Assembly (NCBI GenBank): GCA_961205875.1
Contig: OY540821.1
Coordinates: 17,050,001 to 17,114,000, forward strand
Length of the DNA: 64,000 nt
Source of the DNA: Sialis fuliginosa
Lineage: Eukaryota > Arthropoda > Insecta > Megaloptera > Sialidae
Direction of reading: 5' to 3'
The position numbers and the translations under genes were made by a program. The number at the start of each line of letters is the position of its first letter. The first letter of the stretch is position 1. The notes below the pieces were generated by a model, which was not told where the DNA came from, did no database searches, and saw only the letters and a list, made by a program, of their open reading frames with translations. This document shows positions 11,476 through 23,159 of the stretch, piece by piece.

Positions 11476-11979
11476 ATGTCTAAACATCCACCCGATCTTT
11501 TATTTATCCCCGCCCCTTCAACATCTAAAGACGAGAAAAAGAAAGAAGATAAACCAAAATTTGAAGAAAAACAAGCAAAACCTAAAAAGGAAGAAAGTTT
11601 AAAAAATCGTCTGAAAGCAGCGAAGAATGCTTTGGAAAAATTTGACGATATCGACAAAGCTCTTGATGAGGTAAAAGCAATGGAAGAAATATGCTCTTCA
11701 TTAAAATGTAAAGTCAAAATTAAAGATTTCTCAATCACCTGTAAGTTATGTAACAGTAGATTTTGTACGAACCATTATCTCCCTGAGGTCCATGGATGTG
11801 GAGACGCCGCTAAGAAAGATGCTAGACAACATTTTGTACATCCGGGACCGGAGAAACTGCCAAAAAAGAAAAAGGAACAATGCGAAACTATGTTACATAT
11901 GAAATTAAAACAAATGCAAGAAAGTAGGAAAAAAACCAATACTGCTAATAGTAAAAAAGTTGAAACTAAACGTAAATAA
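11476..11979 (+). CDS. IGHMBP2: AN1-type zinc finger protein, probably the C-terminal exon of a SMUBP-2 (IGHMBP2)-like gene
   Basis: The ORF encodes 167 residues. Residues 1-70 are a polar, Lys/Glu-rich linker with a helical stretch (about 40-70). Residues 73-108 hold a full AN1 zinc finger: C73-x4-C78-x10-C89-x2-C92-x4-C97-x2-H100-x5-H106-x-C108, the complete set of eight zinc ligands. The segment LPEVHGCG followed by a DARQ-like stretch, and the basic tail (about 127-167) with a Lys/Gln/Met-rich helix, resemble from memory the C-terminus of IGHMBP2, an RNA/DNA helicase linked to ribosomes and tRNA. The helicase and R3H domains are not in the window, so this is either a last exon or a small AN1 protein (ZFAND type). 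An in-frame stop (11464-11466) lies just upstream, and an acceptor-like TTTCCAG ends at 11474, two bases before the ATG. The AN1 assignment is firm; the parent gene is inferred. Confidence 0.75.
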   Translation: MSKHPPDLLFIPAPSTSKDEKKKEDKPKFEEKQAKPKKEESLKNRLKAAKNALEKFDDIDKALDEVKAMEEICSSLKCKVKIKDFSITCKLCNSRFCTNHYLPEVHGCGDAAKKDARQHFVHPGPEKLPKKKKEQCETMLHMKLKQMQESRKKTNTANSKKVETKRK

Positions 11980-12093
11980 GTATTTTGGAAGTGGCTCAAC
12001 TATTTTCACTTTAATTTCATCTTTAATAACATAATTTAATTTCATATTTCAATGTTATGTTATATGTATAAGATTCATGTTTAATTTTTTTCT

Positions 12094-12103
12094 AATAAAT
12101 AAA
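12094..12103 (+). terminator. tandem poly(A) signals of the AN1 gene
   Basis: Two overlapping AATAAA hexamers (12094-12099 and 12098-12103) lie about 115 bases after the stop codon, in AT-rich 3'-UTR-like sequence. They end the transcript before the MITE A copy that starts at 12193. Confidence 0.6.
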
Positions 12104-12192
12104 TCTTAATACTTTTTTGATAAACTTCGGCTATTTTTACTCATTGAGAATAAAAATAGTAAAAAAAATTAATAAAAATGACATCGTGCGCT

Positions 12193-12696
12193 TAGGTAGT
12201 GGCACCAGTCTTGGATATGACCCCAATAATGGCTATTTTTTAATGAAATGTACTGAAATAGAAATATGTGTTGATATTTGATTACTACCATTTCTGAATA
12301 TTAATCTATATACATTTAACTGCCTTACAGCGTGATTTGATGACAATCGGCCAATAGGTGTCAAAATGGTGGACATTTAAACTTATTATTAGTTATTATA
12401 TTATCATAGCAACTGCTTTACATTGTTTCAAATTTGACGATTCTTTCTTTTATATCTTTGGTGTCATAGTACTTATCATTTTGTAATTGTATCCATCACT
12501 GGTTTTACTTTATCCATTACTGGAGGAAAAACATGAACAAAATAAAATGTTATATTTGCGGACTTTGGTAATTAAATTGATTTACTTATTTTATTAGTAA
12601 CATGAGTTCATGAGAATTACTAAAAACCCATTAATTAAAAAAAAACCGAAAACTTGCTTATAGCTTATAGCGGCCATAACTGGTGCTTTTACCTAA
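12193..12696 (+). mobile_element. MITE family A, complete, downstream of the AN1 exon
   Basis: It runs from TAGGTAGTGGCACCAGTC to AACTGGTGCTTTTACCTA and begins about 90 bases after the poly(A) signals. With the copy at 10771-11243 it makes an inverted pair around the exon. Confidence 0.85.
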
Positions 12697-13015
12697 TGTT
12701 TGACGTAATTTGTGATGTATTATTTTTACGTGACATAGCTAGTGGTAGGTGTATTTATCTGTAAGCGCGAGGTTCTTAGAATTCGCGGTGCGCGTGGCAA
12801 CACATCAACTGCTAGCATTAACACCGTAACGATATGTGTATGTGACAGAGTGGCCGATAAGTCCGGTGGCATGTTGATATCCATGTAGACGTTGTTTTAT
12901 GTTATGTATTGTAACATAACTTTTAAATAGGTCCAGACCAAGGTTTTCAATAAAAAAATCATATGTGTAAAATGTATAATTTTTTCGGAAAAAAGAAACA
13001 CTTATTAGTGCAGAC

Positions 13016-13720
13016 CAGGGACGTATTTCAAAATTTTGCGCCCTGGGCGAATATGGTATATTTATATATAAGTATAAACAAAAGTTTAGCAATGAGTGAT
13101 TTCAGGATAAATTATTTGAGAGCAAGGATTATTAGAAATAGGATAGTTCGCGTGATTATTTTGCAGAGAGCAAATTTTGTCTGTGTATTATAGTTTTGTC
13201 CAGGCTGTGGAGGCTAAAACAGGTTATTTTAAGGTACAGGATTTGTTACAAAATTGGTTTACAATAATATCCTAAGTTTTATCTGATTTTGGTTGCCTGC
13301 GTCATGAGTAAACCATGGTTCAGTTACAAAATTCTTCAGATTTTCTGATTTTTGTTAAATACTGCTCTAAATAAGTATTATACAAAAAAAAAGTTGTTCG
13401 TTATAAAATTCCCTACAACCTCCATTTGAAAAAAAATGTATATTAAAACATAAACAAACAAATAAAATTTTCATTCGATATTTTACGAAGTAAGAGTCGA
13501 ATCGAGATTAAAAAATACGCTATTTTCATTGCGTTCGATATTTTAGGGAATAACATAGTTACTTACTTATTACACACATTTACGAAACTCATACGTACAG
13601 AATATCATAAAAATTTTAAATGAATAATAAACAGACTTGCGTGATTTTATTGTACCAAAATATTTTTTTATACGCCGCCCTCCGGCCGCCCCTCTACGCC
13701 TTTATGGAACTACGTCCCTG
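13016..13720. mobile_element. non-autonomous hAT transposon with 8-bp target duplication
   Basis: The ends are CAGGGACGTA and TACGTCCCTG, a perfect 10-bp inverted repeat with looser similarity inward. Identical 8-bp sequences GTGCAGAC flank it at 13008-13015 and 13721-13728. CAGGG-type termini with an 8-bp duplication are diagnostic of hAT. At 705 bp with no transposase-like ORF it is non-autonomous. Removing it with one duplication restores continuous flanking sequence. Confidence 0.88.
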
Positions 13721-13728
13721 GTGCAGAC

Positions 13729-14640
13729 GCTAGAAGGATGTGAGTGGAAATAATATGAAATCCGGCAACTATGCACAGATTTGTATATACCTGAGACCTT
13801 AAAGAACTTAAAAATGCAAAGTGCCAGTTGGTACCTTGGTCCGATATTTTTTAAATCGTGATTTGTAATTTTAAAAACATTATTAATCGGTAACCGTAAT
13901 TTTTTAAATGAAGTGTGGAAATTGATACGAAAATGTAGCGACTAATTTTTATTACAATATTGATTATTTTTAATGTTTTTCTCACCAGCTTCAAGCTGGC
14001 TTTTAAAATACACAAATCACACATATTTCCTATTAAACATTGTTTCTTTTTCTCAGAAAACTTATAAAGATTATTTTTTTAAAAAAAAAAAATGAATTTT
14101 TCCCCCTTTAAATATTGTTATTCATCAAAGTTCTAGATTCTTTGATTTAAGTTCCAAACATTGATCAATTAATTAAGGAAAATGGTATGGAGGGGGGGGG
14201 GGGGGGCAGACATTATTTGTATATATATAACGTATTAGACATTAAGAAATAAAATATATTATCCTATCATGTTATCTCGTAATTCTTGGTACTGATTATT
14301 TAACATGATGTTTTAAAGAGGTTTTTGTAGAGGGGGTGGGGGTGAGGTGTGGGGTACGTCTGGCTCACAGGTATTGGAGTGTGCAGGAATGGGCGAACGC
14401 ACACACAAGTGGCAGAGATTCGAAACCGCGCTAAAGAGGGCACAAAAACTGGTCGATCGTATTACCCCTTGTTGTTCAAGAGGATACCGTATTTAGAGAT
14501 GGGATTAATAAACAAATTATACGGGAAATGGTAGATTGTTACTGATGGTTGTTGATTTCTGGGTGTAAACCGAATCTTTGCAGTTGCTTTTTCGATGTAA
14601 TTTATAACTAGTGTAAAAAAATGTTATTTTAAATAAAAAA
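13729..14640. other. no gene recognised
   Basis: AT-rich DNA with a 15-base G run (14192-14206) and a short GTT-GATTTCTGGGTGTAAACC piece near 14550 that resembles family K. Confidence 0.45.
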
Positions 14641-15441
14641 ACGTCGATATTTGTATGACGAGTTGAAGTTCACTGCAGGAAATTTCAGTAAAAAATTTAG
14701 AATTTTTTATTTTGTTAAAAGTATGTTTATTGTATAGAAAATGACGTGAAAAGTTGAACTGTTCAAACCGCAGGTCTGTATCTCAAATCGTTCTCGAGAT
14801 ACAGCCTCTCAAAGTTTTAGATTTTTCAAATTTTTGAAGAAAAATGGCGGTAACTTTTGAACGAGTGTTCGAAATTGATTTTAGTTGACGGATTTGGAAT
14901 CAGCGTGTCAAAATCTATATATTGACATGTATAATACTTTAAAATCCGACAAAAAAAAATTTGGTCAAAAATCGACATTTTTTTAAGGTATACCCCTTTG
15001 AATTTTTTCGATTTTTAGCGAAATTTTTTTTTTCGTGTTTTAAGGTATTATACATGTCATTATATAGATTTTGACACGCTGATTTCAAATCCGTCAACTA
15101 AAATCAATTCCGACCACACGTTCAAAAGTTACGGCCATTTTTCTCCAAAAATTTGAAAAAACTAAAACTTTGAAAGGCTATATCTCAAGAACGGTTTGAG
15201 ATACAGACCTGCGGTTTAAACAGTTCAACTTTTCACGTCATTTTCTATACAATAAACATACTTTTAACTAAATCAAAAATTCAAAAATTTTTAGTGAAAT
15301 TTCCTGCAGTGAACTTTCACTCGTCATACAAATATCGACTAAAATACAAGAAAATAAGACGTACAGGTATTATAGTTGTATAATTGAGCGTATAAATTAA
15401 TATTAAATGCTATTTTTGATTTTTTGAGTTGCGCATAAAGA
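14641..15441 (+). mobile_element. foldback element family C, copy 1
   Basis: The two halves of 14641-15363 are inverted copies (about 330 bases per arm) around a centre near 14995-15010. It starts GTCGATATTTGTATGACGAG and ends with its complement. A flank containing GGTATTATAG and AATATTAAATGC (15366-15441) is shared with copy 2, so the palindrome is the core of a larger unit. Confidence 0.8.
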
Positions 15442-16138
15442 TGAATATTCTAATATACATATATGATTGGCCAGTTCTGATATAAACAGTAATAAACACT
15501 ATGTAATTGTAGATAAAACGAATTAGTCAATAATAATTTATACATTTTCCAATAAATTCTCATTTGTTAAGAATACCAGTATATTTAAAAGTTTTTTTTT
15601 TACTTCAATCTGAACCGTACTTGGTATGTTTTCTCCTAAAATCAGTACTCTCTTTGGATGAACAAATGTGAATATCATTAAATGGTGCATGTATCGAGTG
15701 GTTTGCACAGGTAGCGAGTAGGAAAATCTGTACACGGTAATCGCAAATATGTCTGGATAATTTCAAGCGGTAACAGTGAGCAGTGGCTGTTTATCATAGG
15801 GATAAATGGGTATGTTCAATGATAAAGAAATATCTGTCACTTATTGTTACTTCTATTTTTCTGTTGATAATTTTGAATTAAATAGGTTTATGAAATCATA
15901 ATAATTAAGATTTACCGGAATTCACAAAAAACAGATTTTTTTTTAGATTCCTATTTTTAGTAATAATAATAATAAAATAATTAAAATAATATATACATGC
16001 TTTATTCATAGAGTATTATCTTATATAAATATAACATTATTTTATATGGTGTTTCTTATAAATAGCAGAATAGTAGAGTATTTTTTACATATCCTGTAAT
16101 TTTAACAGCTTCGTAAGATCAATTGTTTTAAAATGTGT
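15442..16138. other. no gene recognised
   Basis: AT-rich DNA; the 65-codon minus-strand ORF at 15538-15735 has no identifiable domain. Confidence 0.45.
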
Positions 16139-16632
16139 GTTCTGTACCTCAAAATGAAAAAAAACCGGAAATCTAACAAAATATCATTTTGTTATCCATC
16201 TATCTGTCTGTCAAGCCCATTTTTCACAAGAACAGTTTAAATTAATATCCAATACTAAATTCTATAACTTCATAACCCTGTAAAAAAAATCAAGTTTCTA
16301 ATTCAATGCAATAAAAAGATACGGCTTTTCAAAGCGTATTTTGATACAGATAGACAGACAGACAGACTCACTGATCATCAAAACCTATAAGGTACTTCCC
16401 GTTAACCTAGAATCCAGAAATTTGGCACGAAAGTAAAGAAAAAAAATCCGAAAATCGTTTATTTCTTTGCGGAATTATTAGGTGACAAACTTAATTTTGT
16501 GATTTTTTTTATATCTATAGCCTCTTTGGAATCGGGTCTATTGTCTACGTAACTAACTATTGTCAATAATTAATATTTATATAACGGTACGGAACTCTCA
16601 GGGCGCGAGTCCTACTCGCATTTGTCCGTATT
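16139..16632 (+). repeat. family L, long copy of an insect-type interspersed repeat
   Basis: It contains CTGTACCTCAAAATGAAA, a TCTATCTGTCTGTC tract, GGTACTTCCCGTTAACCTAG, GAAATTTGGCACG and a terminal GGTACGGAACTCTC with GCGAGTCCTACTCGC. This order matches a repeat I recognise from insect genomes, whose class I cannot settle from sequence alone. Confidence 0.55.
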
Positions 16633-18854
16633 TTTTTTTTATTTCTATGCTATTTTATAATACCACCACTGATACCAATTTAAAAATAAAATAAGTGAGT
16701 GAATATGTCTATATATGTATAATGAGTGGTTCAAAAGGATTAATTTTGCAAATAACTGTACAGTGATGCCTGGAATTTATTTGGATATGTTTGGTATAGG
16801 TAGAGGAACATATATCTCGTATGTTTAGTATACGTATGTATGTAATACGTTTCTATATCTAGTGATTTGTTTATTTTGAAGTGAGCGTTTGTGTTTGCTA
16901 ATGCATATTCCTTTTCATACAAATATATCGTGTATATATGCGTTCCATACCCCATTCATTTATTTGTTGACTAAATAGTTACATATGTTACAATTTATTG
17001 ATAGATAAATACATTAGGTGGAATCAGCGTAGATAGGGGGGGGGGATCAATGGGATCAATCCCCCCCCCTCATGAGTCTACGAAAATTATAAGTTGATCA
17101 AAAGAATTTATAATAATAAACTCAAAGATATTTTTTTAAACTCTTCTAGTATGAACAAAATCGACTTTTTTAAAAATGCAATAGTTAGTACGAAAAGAGT
17201 CTAATAGAATTTTATTTACAGCTTTTTAGTCGGTTTTAAAAAGGCAAATTAATTTTTTTAAACGTTTTTTTTATATTTTTTATTATACATACATGAAATG
17301 TACTGTATAATAAAGTATAGTAATCATGAAAAAACTCGAGATTTTAACGGAATTACACGTATTGAGGGTTCCTGAACCAAAAATATGAGATTAAATACTA
17401 AGTCATACCTCCCCCCCTCATCGCGAATCTTTTTATCGAATGAGAGCAATTACAACCCTTCATTTGTGACAATGAACGAAATATAATTATACAGAATCGT
17501 AAATATTTCTGCTCCTATGAGAGATAGGAGGTATTTATTTTTTTACCTTACACCCTTACGTGATTTTTCCCACCGAATCTAATTAGGTCAATTACAACCC
17601 TTTATCTGTGACAGGGAGTGAAATATCGAAGATTCGAAATCTTATATAAATTATTTATTATTATTTGCAACTAGTAACTCATACTTAATATTTATAAATA
17701 TTTCTTTCATTGATTTAAAATATTTAGGCCATGAAAAATTACATTATGATTTTTTACCACTTTTAAAATCTGAAAAGTTTAAAAATCCTTGCTAATTATT
17801 ACAATTTATTTAAATAATAATATGAAACAGTTGACAGTATACAGTCGAAAAAAAGTGTCAGAGATGAGGGGGTATATCTGCCCCTCTGAATTCGTACTAC
17901 CTACATAAATATGTGTATTGGTCTTGAATATCATGAGACAAATATCAGGCGACACATTTCTGTGTGTTTCTGACTGTCCGTCCGTCTGTTGGTCTGTATA
18001 TGTCACCTCTCAAGTTTCCTCTGTCTTGTTTGCTGTGGAATATTGCGGAGTTGTCTTCCATGTCACGCTCGGTTGCTATACAGGGAAGGCTTAGGCATAT
18101 ATAATAATATTATTTATGTTTGAATGAAAATTGTAATGCTTTTTTCAAGAATATTTAACTAAACTTAAGGCAGATTTTCAATATTGCATTATTATCACGT
18201 TTAACTGCATATAAATTATATAAAAAACATCGATTCTCTCGACTGTTTAAACTTTTTCTATAGAAAACTACTAGATTATAAAGTTAAAGTACTTACTTCA
18301 AGAATATTCCAAGTGCAAAGAAATATATTTCAAGGCAATGAAGTTAAAATATAAAATGCTTTTTTTAAGAAAAGTTTCACTATTATATTAACAGTTTAGT
18401 TGTAGGCAGTAGCGTAGCAAGAAGTCGCAAAATAGAAAATAACACTTCGACTTTACTAGTATAATGTGACAAAACTCAAAATTTCGAAACGTTTATTGTA
18501 GGTGGTTATGATATTTACAATTTTGGACACTCAATGTGATACTATACGACTATTTATTATTATAAAAAACGAAAAGTAATTTCCATGTACAGTATTAAAT
18601 TCATGGATAGATCTAGAATTTTAAAAATTTACCACTTGTATATACATATAAAAAAATCAAAAACATCAAACCCAGGGCCTATAAGATGATAGGCATTTTT
18701 ATTTTAACTGTTGCAAAATTCCAACCCTAGATATACAAACATAAATTTTGATTTAAATATTATTTTATGACGCAGCTAGCACGAGTTTCTATAATCCAGA
18801 AGTTTTAAAACATTAAATAGTATGGCCAGACAAAATAAAACAGCCAATTGATTG
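16633..18854. other. gene-free AT-rich stretch
   Basis: No coding frame with recognisable features. It includes the G/C hairpin at 17036 and a hAT-like terminus CAGTAGCGTAGCAAG at about 18413 with no partner end seen. Confidence 0.45.
17036..17069. repeat. G-tract/C-tract hairpin
   Basis: Ten Gs, then ATCAATGGGATCAAT, then nine Cs. The tracts can pair as a stem, with GATCAAT repeated in the loop. Confidence 0.7.
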
Positions 18855-18960
18855 ATAGGGTTCCGTAGTCATTCTCACTACGATTCATAAAAAAGAATTA
18901 TTTCAAAATTTTTCATAAACTAGTGTTCATTATAATTTTCATTGGAAGTACTAATTAAAA
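18855..18960 (-). repeat. family L fragment
   Basis: It begins TGATAGGGTTCCGTAGTCA and includes GTGTTCATTATAATTTTC and GTACTAATTAAAA. It leads straight into a tandem duplication at 18961. Confidence 0.5.
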
Positions 18961-19510
18961 GATACATTCTGAGGTATCAAACTGATATGACAGTTATTTT
19001 TGAGTTTTTAACAGATATTTGCAAGCGCCGCAGTAAGTTGGTTTTTACCGTTTTTACTCAAGGTTAGTAAATGCACTTCAGTAAATATACTTTACATATC
19101 TTTAATTTTACTTCCTATGTATGAAATTATGTATCTGTTAAAAGTTTGATACCCCATTTGAAAGTGCTTGCTAGCTCCTTTATAATACTTTATATGAAAA
19201 AATAAAACAATTTTATATGATTAAATGTTTGGTAGATACATTCTGAGGTATCAAACTTATATGACAGTTATTTTTGAGTTTTAAAAGATATTTGCAAGTT
19301 GGTTTTTACCGTTTTTACTCAAGATTAGTAAAATAGTAAATACACTTTAGTAAATATACATTACATATATTTAATTTTATTTCCTATGCATGAAATTATC
19401 TGTCAAAAACTGCCATATCAGTTTGATACCCCATTTGAAAGTGCTTGCAAATTTTGCTAGCTCCTTTATATGAAAAAATAAAACAATTTTATATAATTAA
19501 ATGTTTGGTA
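18961..19510 (+). repeat. two-unit tandem duplication (~275 bp)
   Basis: GATACATTCTGAGGTATCAA opens both units (18961 and 19235), and ATGTTTGGTA closes both (19234, 19510). Units differ by several substitutions and small indels, for example AAGCGCCGCAGTAAG is present only in the first. Confidence 0.85.
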
Positions 19511-19928
19511 CCGCAGTTTCATGTCCCTGTACTGTACCCCAAGTTTTGCAGAGCTCCAGGTGGTGGCTCACTGCCTTTGTGATGCAAATCACTGCTTTCC
19601 GTGACCCACGTTGACATCACACGCACAAATCGTCCAGGTGTGCGTACCTATACTCTCTACCCCCCCCCCCTCCCCCCTCATCGCCCTTCATCAATCCATT
19701 CCATGCTAACCTTCTAGCCTCGTCTTCTTACCCTACCGCATCGGGTTTGGGTCTAAAGTACCCCCATTCTCAGTATTTTCCCTGTCTGCACATAGAAATA
19801 TATATGCCGTCGTCCGTTTACTGCCCCCCCTTTTTTTTCTTCTTGAGCACTTAAAAAATATATAGATCATTTATCAGCAATAGTTTTTGAAGGAATGAGG
19901 CTGTGTTATGTAGAATTTGAATAGTCTA
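19511..19928. other. GC-richer spacer with octamer motif
   Basis: It holds a perfect POU octamer ATGCAAAT (19582-19589), a C-rich pyrimidine tract (19661-19677) and mixed-composition sequence without a coding frame. Confidence 0.4.
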
Positions 19929-20369
19929 TATCTGGCACCAGTCTTAGATATGACCCCAGTAATGGGTATTTTTTAATTAAATGTACTGAATTAGAAATAT
20001 GTGTGGATATTTGATTACTACCATTTCTGAATATTAATCTATATACATTCAACTGTCTTATAGCGTGATTTGATGACATGAGGCCAATAGGTGTCAAAAT
20101 GGTGGACATTTAAATTAATTATTTGTATAATTTATTTATTAATTATTAACAGGACGATTTTTTACTGGTTTTACTGAAGAAAAAACAACAAAATAAACGG
20201 CTATAATTTAAAAAACAAACTATATTTACAGACTTTGGTAATTAAATTGATTAAATAAAGAGTTATTTGTTTTATTAGTAACATGAATTCATGAGAATTA
20301 CAAAAAAAAACAAAAACTAAAACAGTAAGCCTTGCCCTTACAGCGGCCATAACTGGTGCCAGTACCTTA
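19929..20369 (+). mobile_element. MITE family A
   Basis: The left end is eroded (TCTGGCACCAGTC); the right end is ACTGGTGCCAGTACCTTA. The 67-codon frame on the minus strand here recurs in the copy at 23652, where it also only reflects repeat identity. Confidence 0.85.
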
Positions 20370-20440
20370 CTTGTTTTATTAATAAAATCACAAAAGTATA
20401 CCATACTCTTAAAGCGGCCATAACTGGTGCCTGTACGTTA
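20370..20440 (+). mobile_element. extra MITE A right terminus
   Basis: Directly after the copy at 19929-20369 comes a second right end with AAAGCGGCCATAACTGGTG and GCCTGTACGTTA. It is a short tandem duplication of the terminus or a remnant of a second copy. Confidence 0.6.
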
Positions 20441-21831
20441 CATATCTTACAACTGTTACTTTTTGTAATGTTATTCGCGTGGACTTGTAAATAATATTAC
20501 TCACAATCAGATATAAAAAAAACAATATCCAAACATTTAGAAACACAAGTTCAAGTTCTCCGTCATTACGACTCCCCCTGTGTACCATGAGAGATGCTGG
20601 AGTGTTTGCGAAGCAGGCCCGCCTCTTGGGGCCCTGATTTGACAAGCGGGAACGCCCTTACTTCATTCTGCGGCTGCTTGTTCACTCATTCTGGCCGCCA
20701 CAGTTCATTAGGGTCCCTTAATTGTGTGTTATTTCGAATATAATTTTATATTAAGTTGTGATTTTTATTTTATATATTTATTTTTTGTAAACGACTTTTT
20801 TGTGTAGGGAGTGGGTTAACTATAGCGATTGAACACTACTTAGTCAAAATGAAGAGAACAAGTCTTCGTTTTGTAAATTATATCTGATAAAAAACGTGAT
20901 TTTATGGGAGAGCAAAAACAATTGAAATTGTATATTTTTCGATTTATTTTGATAATAAGGCATTTTTCATACATGAATTACTTTAATCAACATATGGTGT
21001 GAATATAACTTCGGTACATCCAGTGGTTTAGGCCTGATGATATCACATTTCAAACGTGCATGGAAAAATTTCATGTAAATAAAAAATGTATTTTTCTTTT
21101 TCGTTGATTTTGAGTAGGTATCTAATTATTGTTTCGAAATTTGTTTGACATCGCAACGGGTGGGGAGGGGGTGATACAAATAAAACAACCTGCGATAATG
21201 CCGAGGGGAGGGGAAGGGCAAAAACTAAGAATTTTGCTTGAATTTTGTATTGAACTTTTTATAGCATATTTTTTGATATAATTGATAGTAGTGCAAATTA
21301 ATTATCGTTCTTATTTTTAGCTAATATTAGGGCTACCCATGAGTAATTTTTAGTTATCAGACTTTCATTTATTCCGATCCATGGAACATTCTCTAAGGAA
21401 TACATTTTTTAGAAATATCGATGATATGTGACCTCACCTAGAATCATATTTTACATCAAAGCCAACTGAATTTTATGAACAGGGATTTAAAACTCTGTCA
21501 GCAAGATCGCAAAAGGTCCTAGATAACGACTAAATGTATAATTAAACATAAAATAAATTCGTTTCTTTGGCTGCCACTAAAATAATTGATTACTTATGGG
21601 TACCCTTAATATATAGGTACCTATGTACATCAAATAATTTATATCAGCCTGTTGATCACCACATATGTATATATATATACATACACAAAATGATAGAGGT
21701 TTTTTTCACTAATCCTACAGCAAATATTGTTGCATCCATATCGGTAGTACTATAGGTATCATTTATGGGGATTTTAGTTCCCAATAAAGCGTAGTAAATT
21801 CAATGTGCGTATATATATGGTGTAGGGGGAG
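20441..21831. other. no gene recognised
   Basis: It has a moderately GC-rich patch (20560-20710), short poly-G runs and AT-rich remainder. The 78-codon minus-strand ORF at 20409-20645 starts in that patch and ends in MITE A sequence, so it is not a gene. Confidence 0.45.
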
Positions 21832-21939
21832 GCAGTGTTGCCAATTGTGTAGCTGCAATTTGTATTCATAATTTGTTACAATTTGTTTTAACAAAATAAA
21901 AATTAAATAACATGAAAAGTTTTGTATAATTGCTTTCTC

Positions 21940-22120
21940 GATAGATACGGGAAGCTTTGTGATCGTTTTAGAATTGTTCTACGATTTCTAAATTTTAAAT
22001 TGAACTGACTTGAAGACAGTACCGTGTGTAAGGGGGAGGGGTGACATCCCAAAATATATATTTTTTCAAGATATCTCAAGAATGATACATGTTTATTTGT
22101 CATATAAAAGAAACGTTACG
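21940..22120 (-). repeat. family B fragment
   Basis: It contains GGGAAGCTTTGTGATCG and GGGTGACATCCCAAAATA, ending near AGAATGATACATG. A short inverted pair GCAGTGTTGCCAA (from 21832) and TTGGCAACACTG (to 22154) brackets it. Confidence 0.7.
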
Positions 22121-22581
22121 TTATATGTTTCTAGCGTTTCAGTTGGCAACACTGTATTTGCGCGCGAGTGTGTGTGTGTGTGTGTGAGTGTCGCGCATCG
22201 TTTGATCTACCCACGAAGCCCAGAATTAAGTTGGGGTGGTTATGATATTAATCCCGGATTTAGTTTTTTATTTGATTTACTTTGTGGGGTTTCTTTTTCA
22301 CTTGTTATTAACTCGTCCTTTGAGGTGAACTTCTTCTTATTCTTCTGTAGGGTTTGCGAGGATGTCTGTAGGTTTTTTTTATGTTTTCCATGGGTTCTCT
22401 ATTTATCCTAGATTATTAATTATCATATAGCTTTATTTTATCCATTGGAAAAATGTACAAAATCAAGTTGTGATAAAAATAAACTGCCGTTTATTTTTTT
22501 TTGTTACACAAAAACATTTGAATATTTGTAAAATGTAAAGTTTTACTCCCAATGAGGTTTATAATAGTACATTTACATTGA
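22121..22581. other. no gene recognised
   Basis: A short GT run (22168-22185) lies inside a 133-codon ORF (22010-22411) that begins in family B. The ORF has no domain. Confidence 0.4.
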
Positions 22582-23159
22582 ATGGTAAGCGGGGTAAATA
22601 TGAAACACCAAAAAAATGGGGTAAAAGTGAAACAAGCTTGCAACTAAAAAACTAGTTTGTTTATAGGAGAATTATAAAAACTGACATCATCATCAAAGGT
22701 TTGTTAAAGCGACCTGAAAATATGAATCGCCTCATAAGTGATGTGTCACCCCTACAGATTTCCCTGTTAGTCGATGTCAAAACGTGTGAATTAAATTTTA
22801 ATTATTTGCACATAACTTTCTGTATAGCTCAGATATTAATTAAAGTTACAATTTCACATTGATATGCCACAAAGAAGATAAATCAAAATTGCCAAAGTAG
22901 CTTTTCTTTTAATTATTCGAGAAATATTTTACATTAGATGCCTGTTTCACTTTTTCCCAAACTAGAGGTTAAAAATGAAACACAGTTTTTTGATTTATAA
23001 AGTCCGTGTTGTATCGTACAGTTCAAATGACGTAAGTATTTAAAATGGTTATTTGTAAGCGCATCTAGTAGAAAAAATTAAAGTATATGAATTTGTATCG
23101 TTAACTGTCAAAAAACATGAAAGATTTGTATTTTGTTTCACTTTTACCCTAGTTGACCC
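22582..23159 (-). mobile_element. MITE family D
   Basis: It runs from GGTAAGCGGGGTAAATATG to ACTTTTACCCTAGTTGACCC. It is the inverse of the copies at 36596 and 57307, with extra sequence near its right end. The left terminus is eroded. Confidence 0.75.

Noticed and set aside
19906-20109. 67-codon minus-strand ORF repeated at 23621-23836
   Set aside because: It is a shared segment of MITE A running into unrelated flanks; other copies interrupt the frame.
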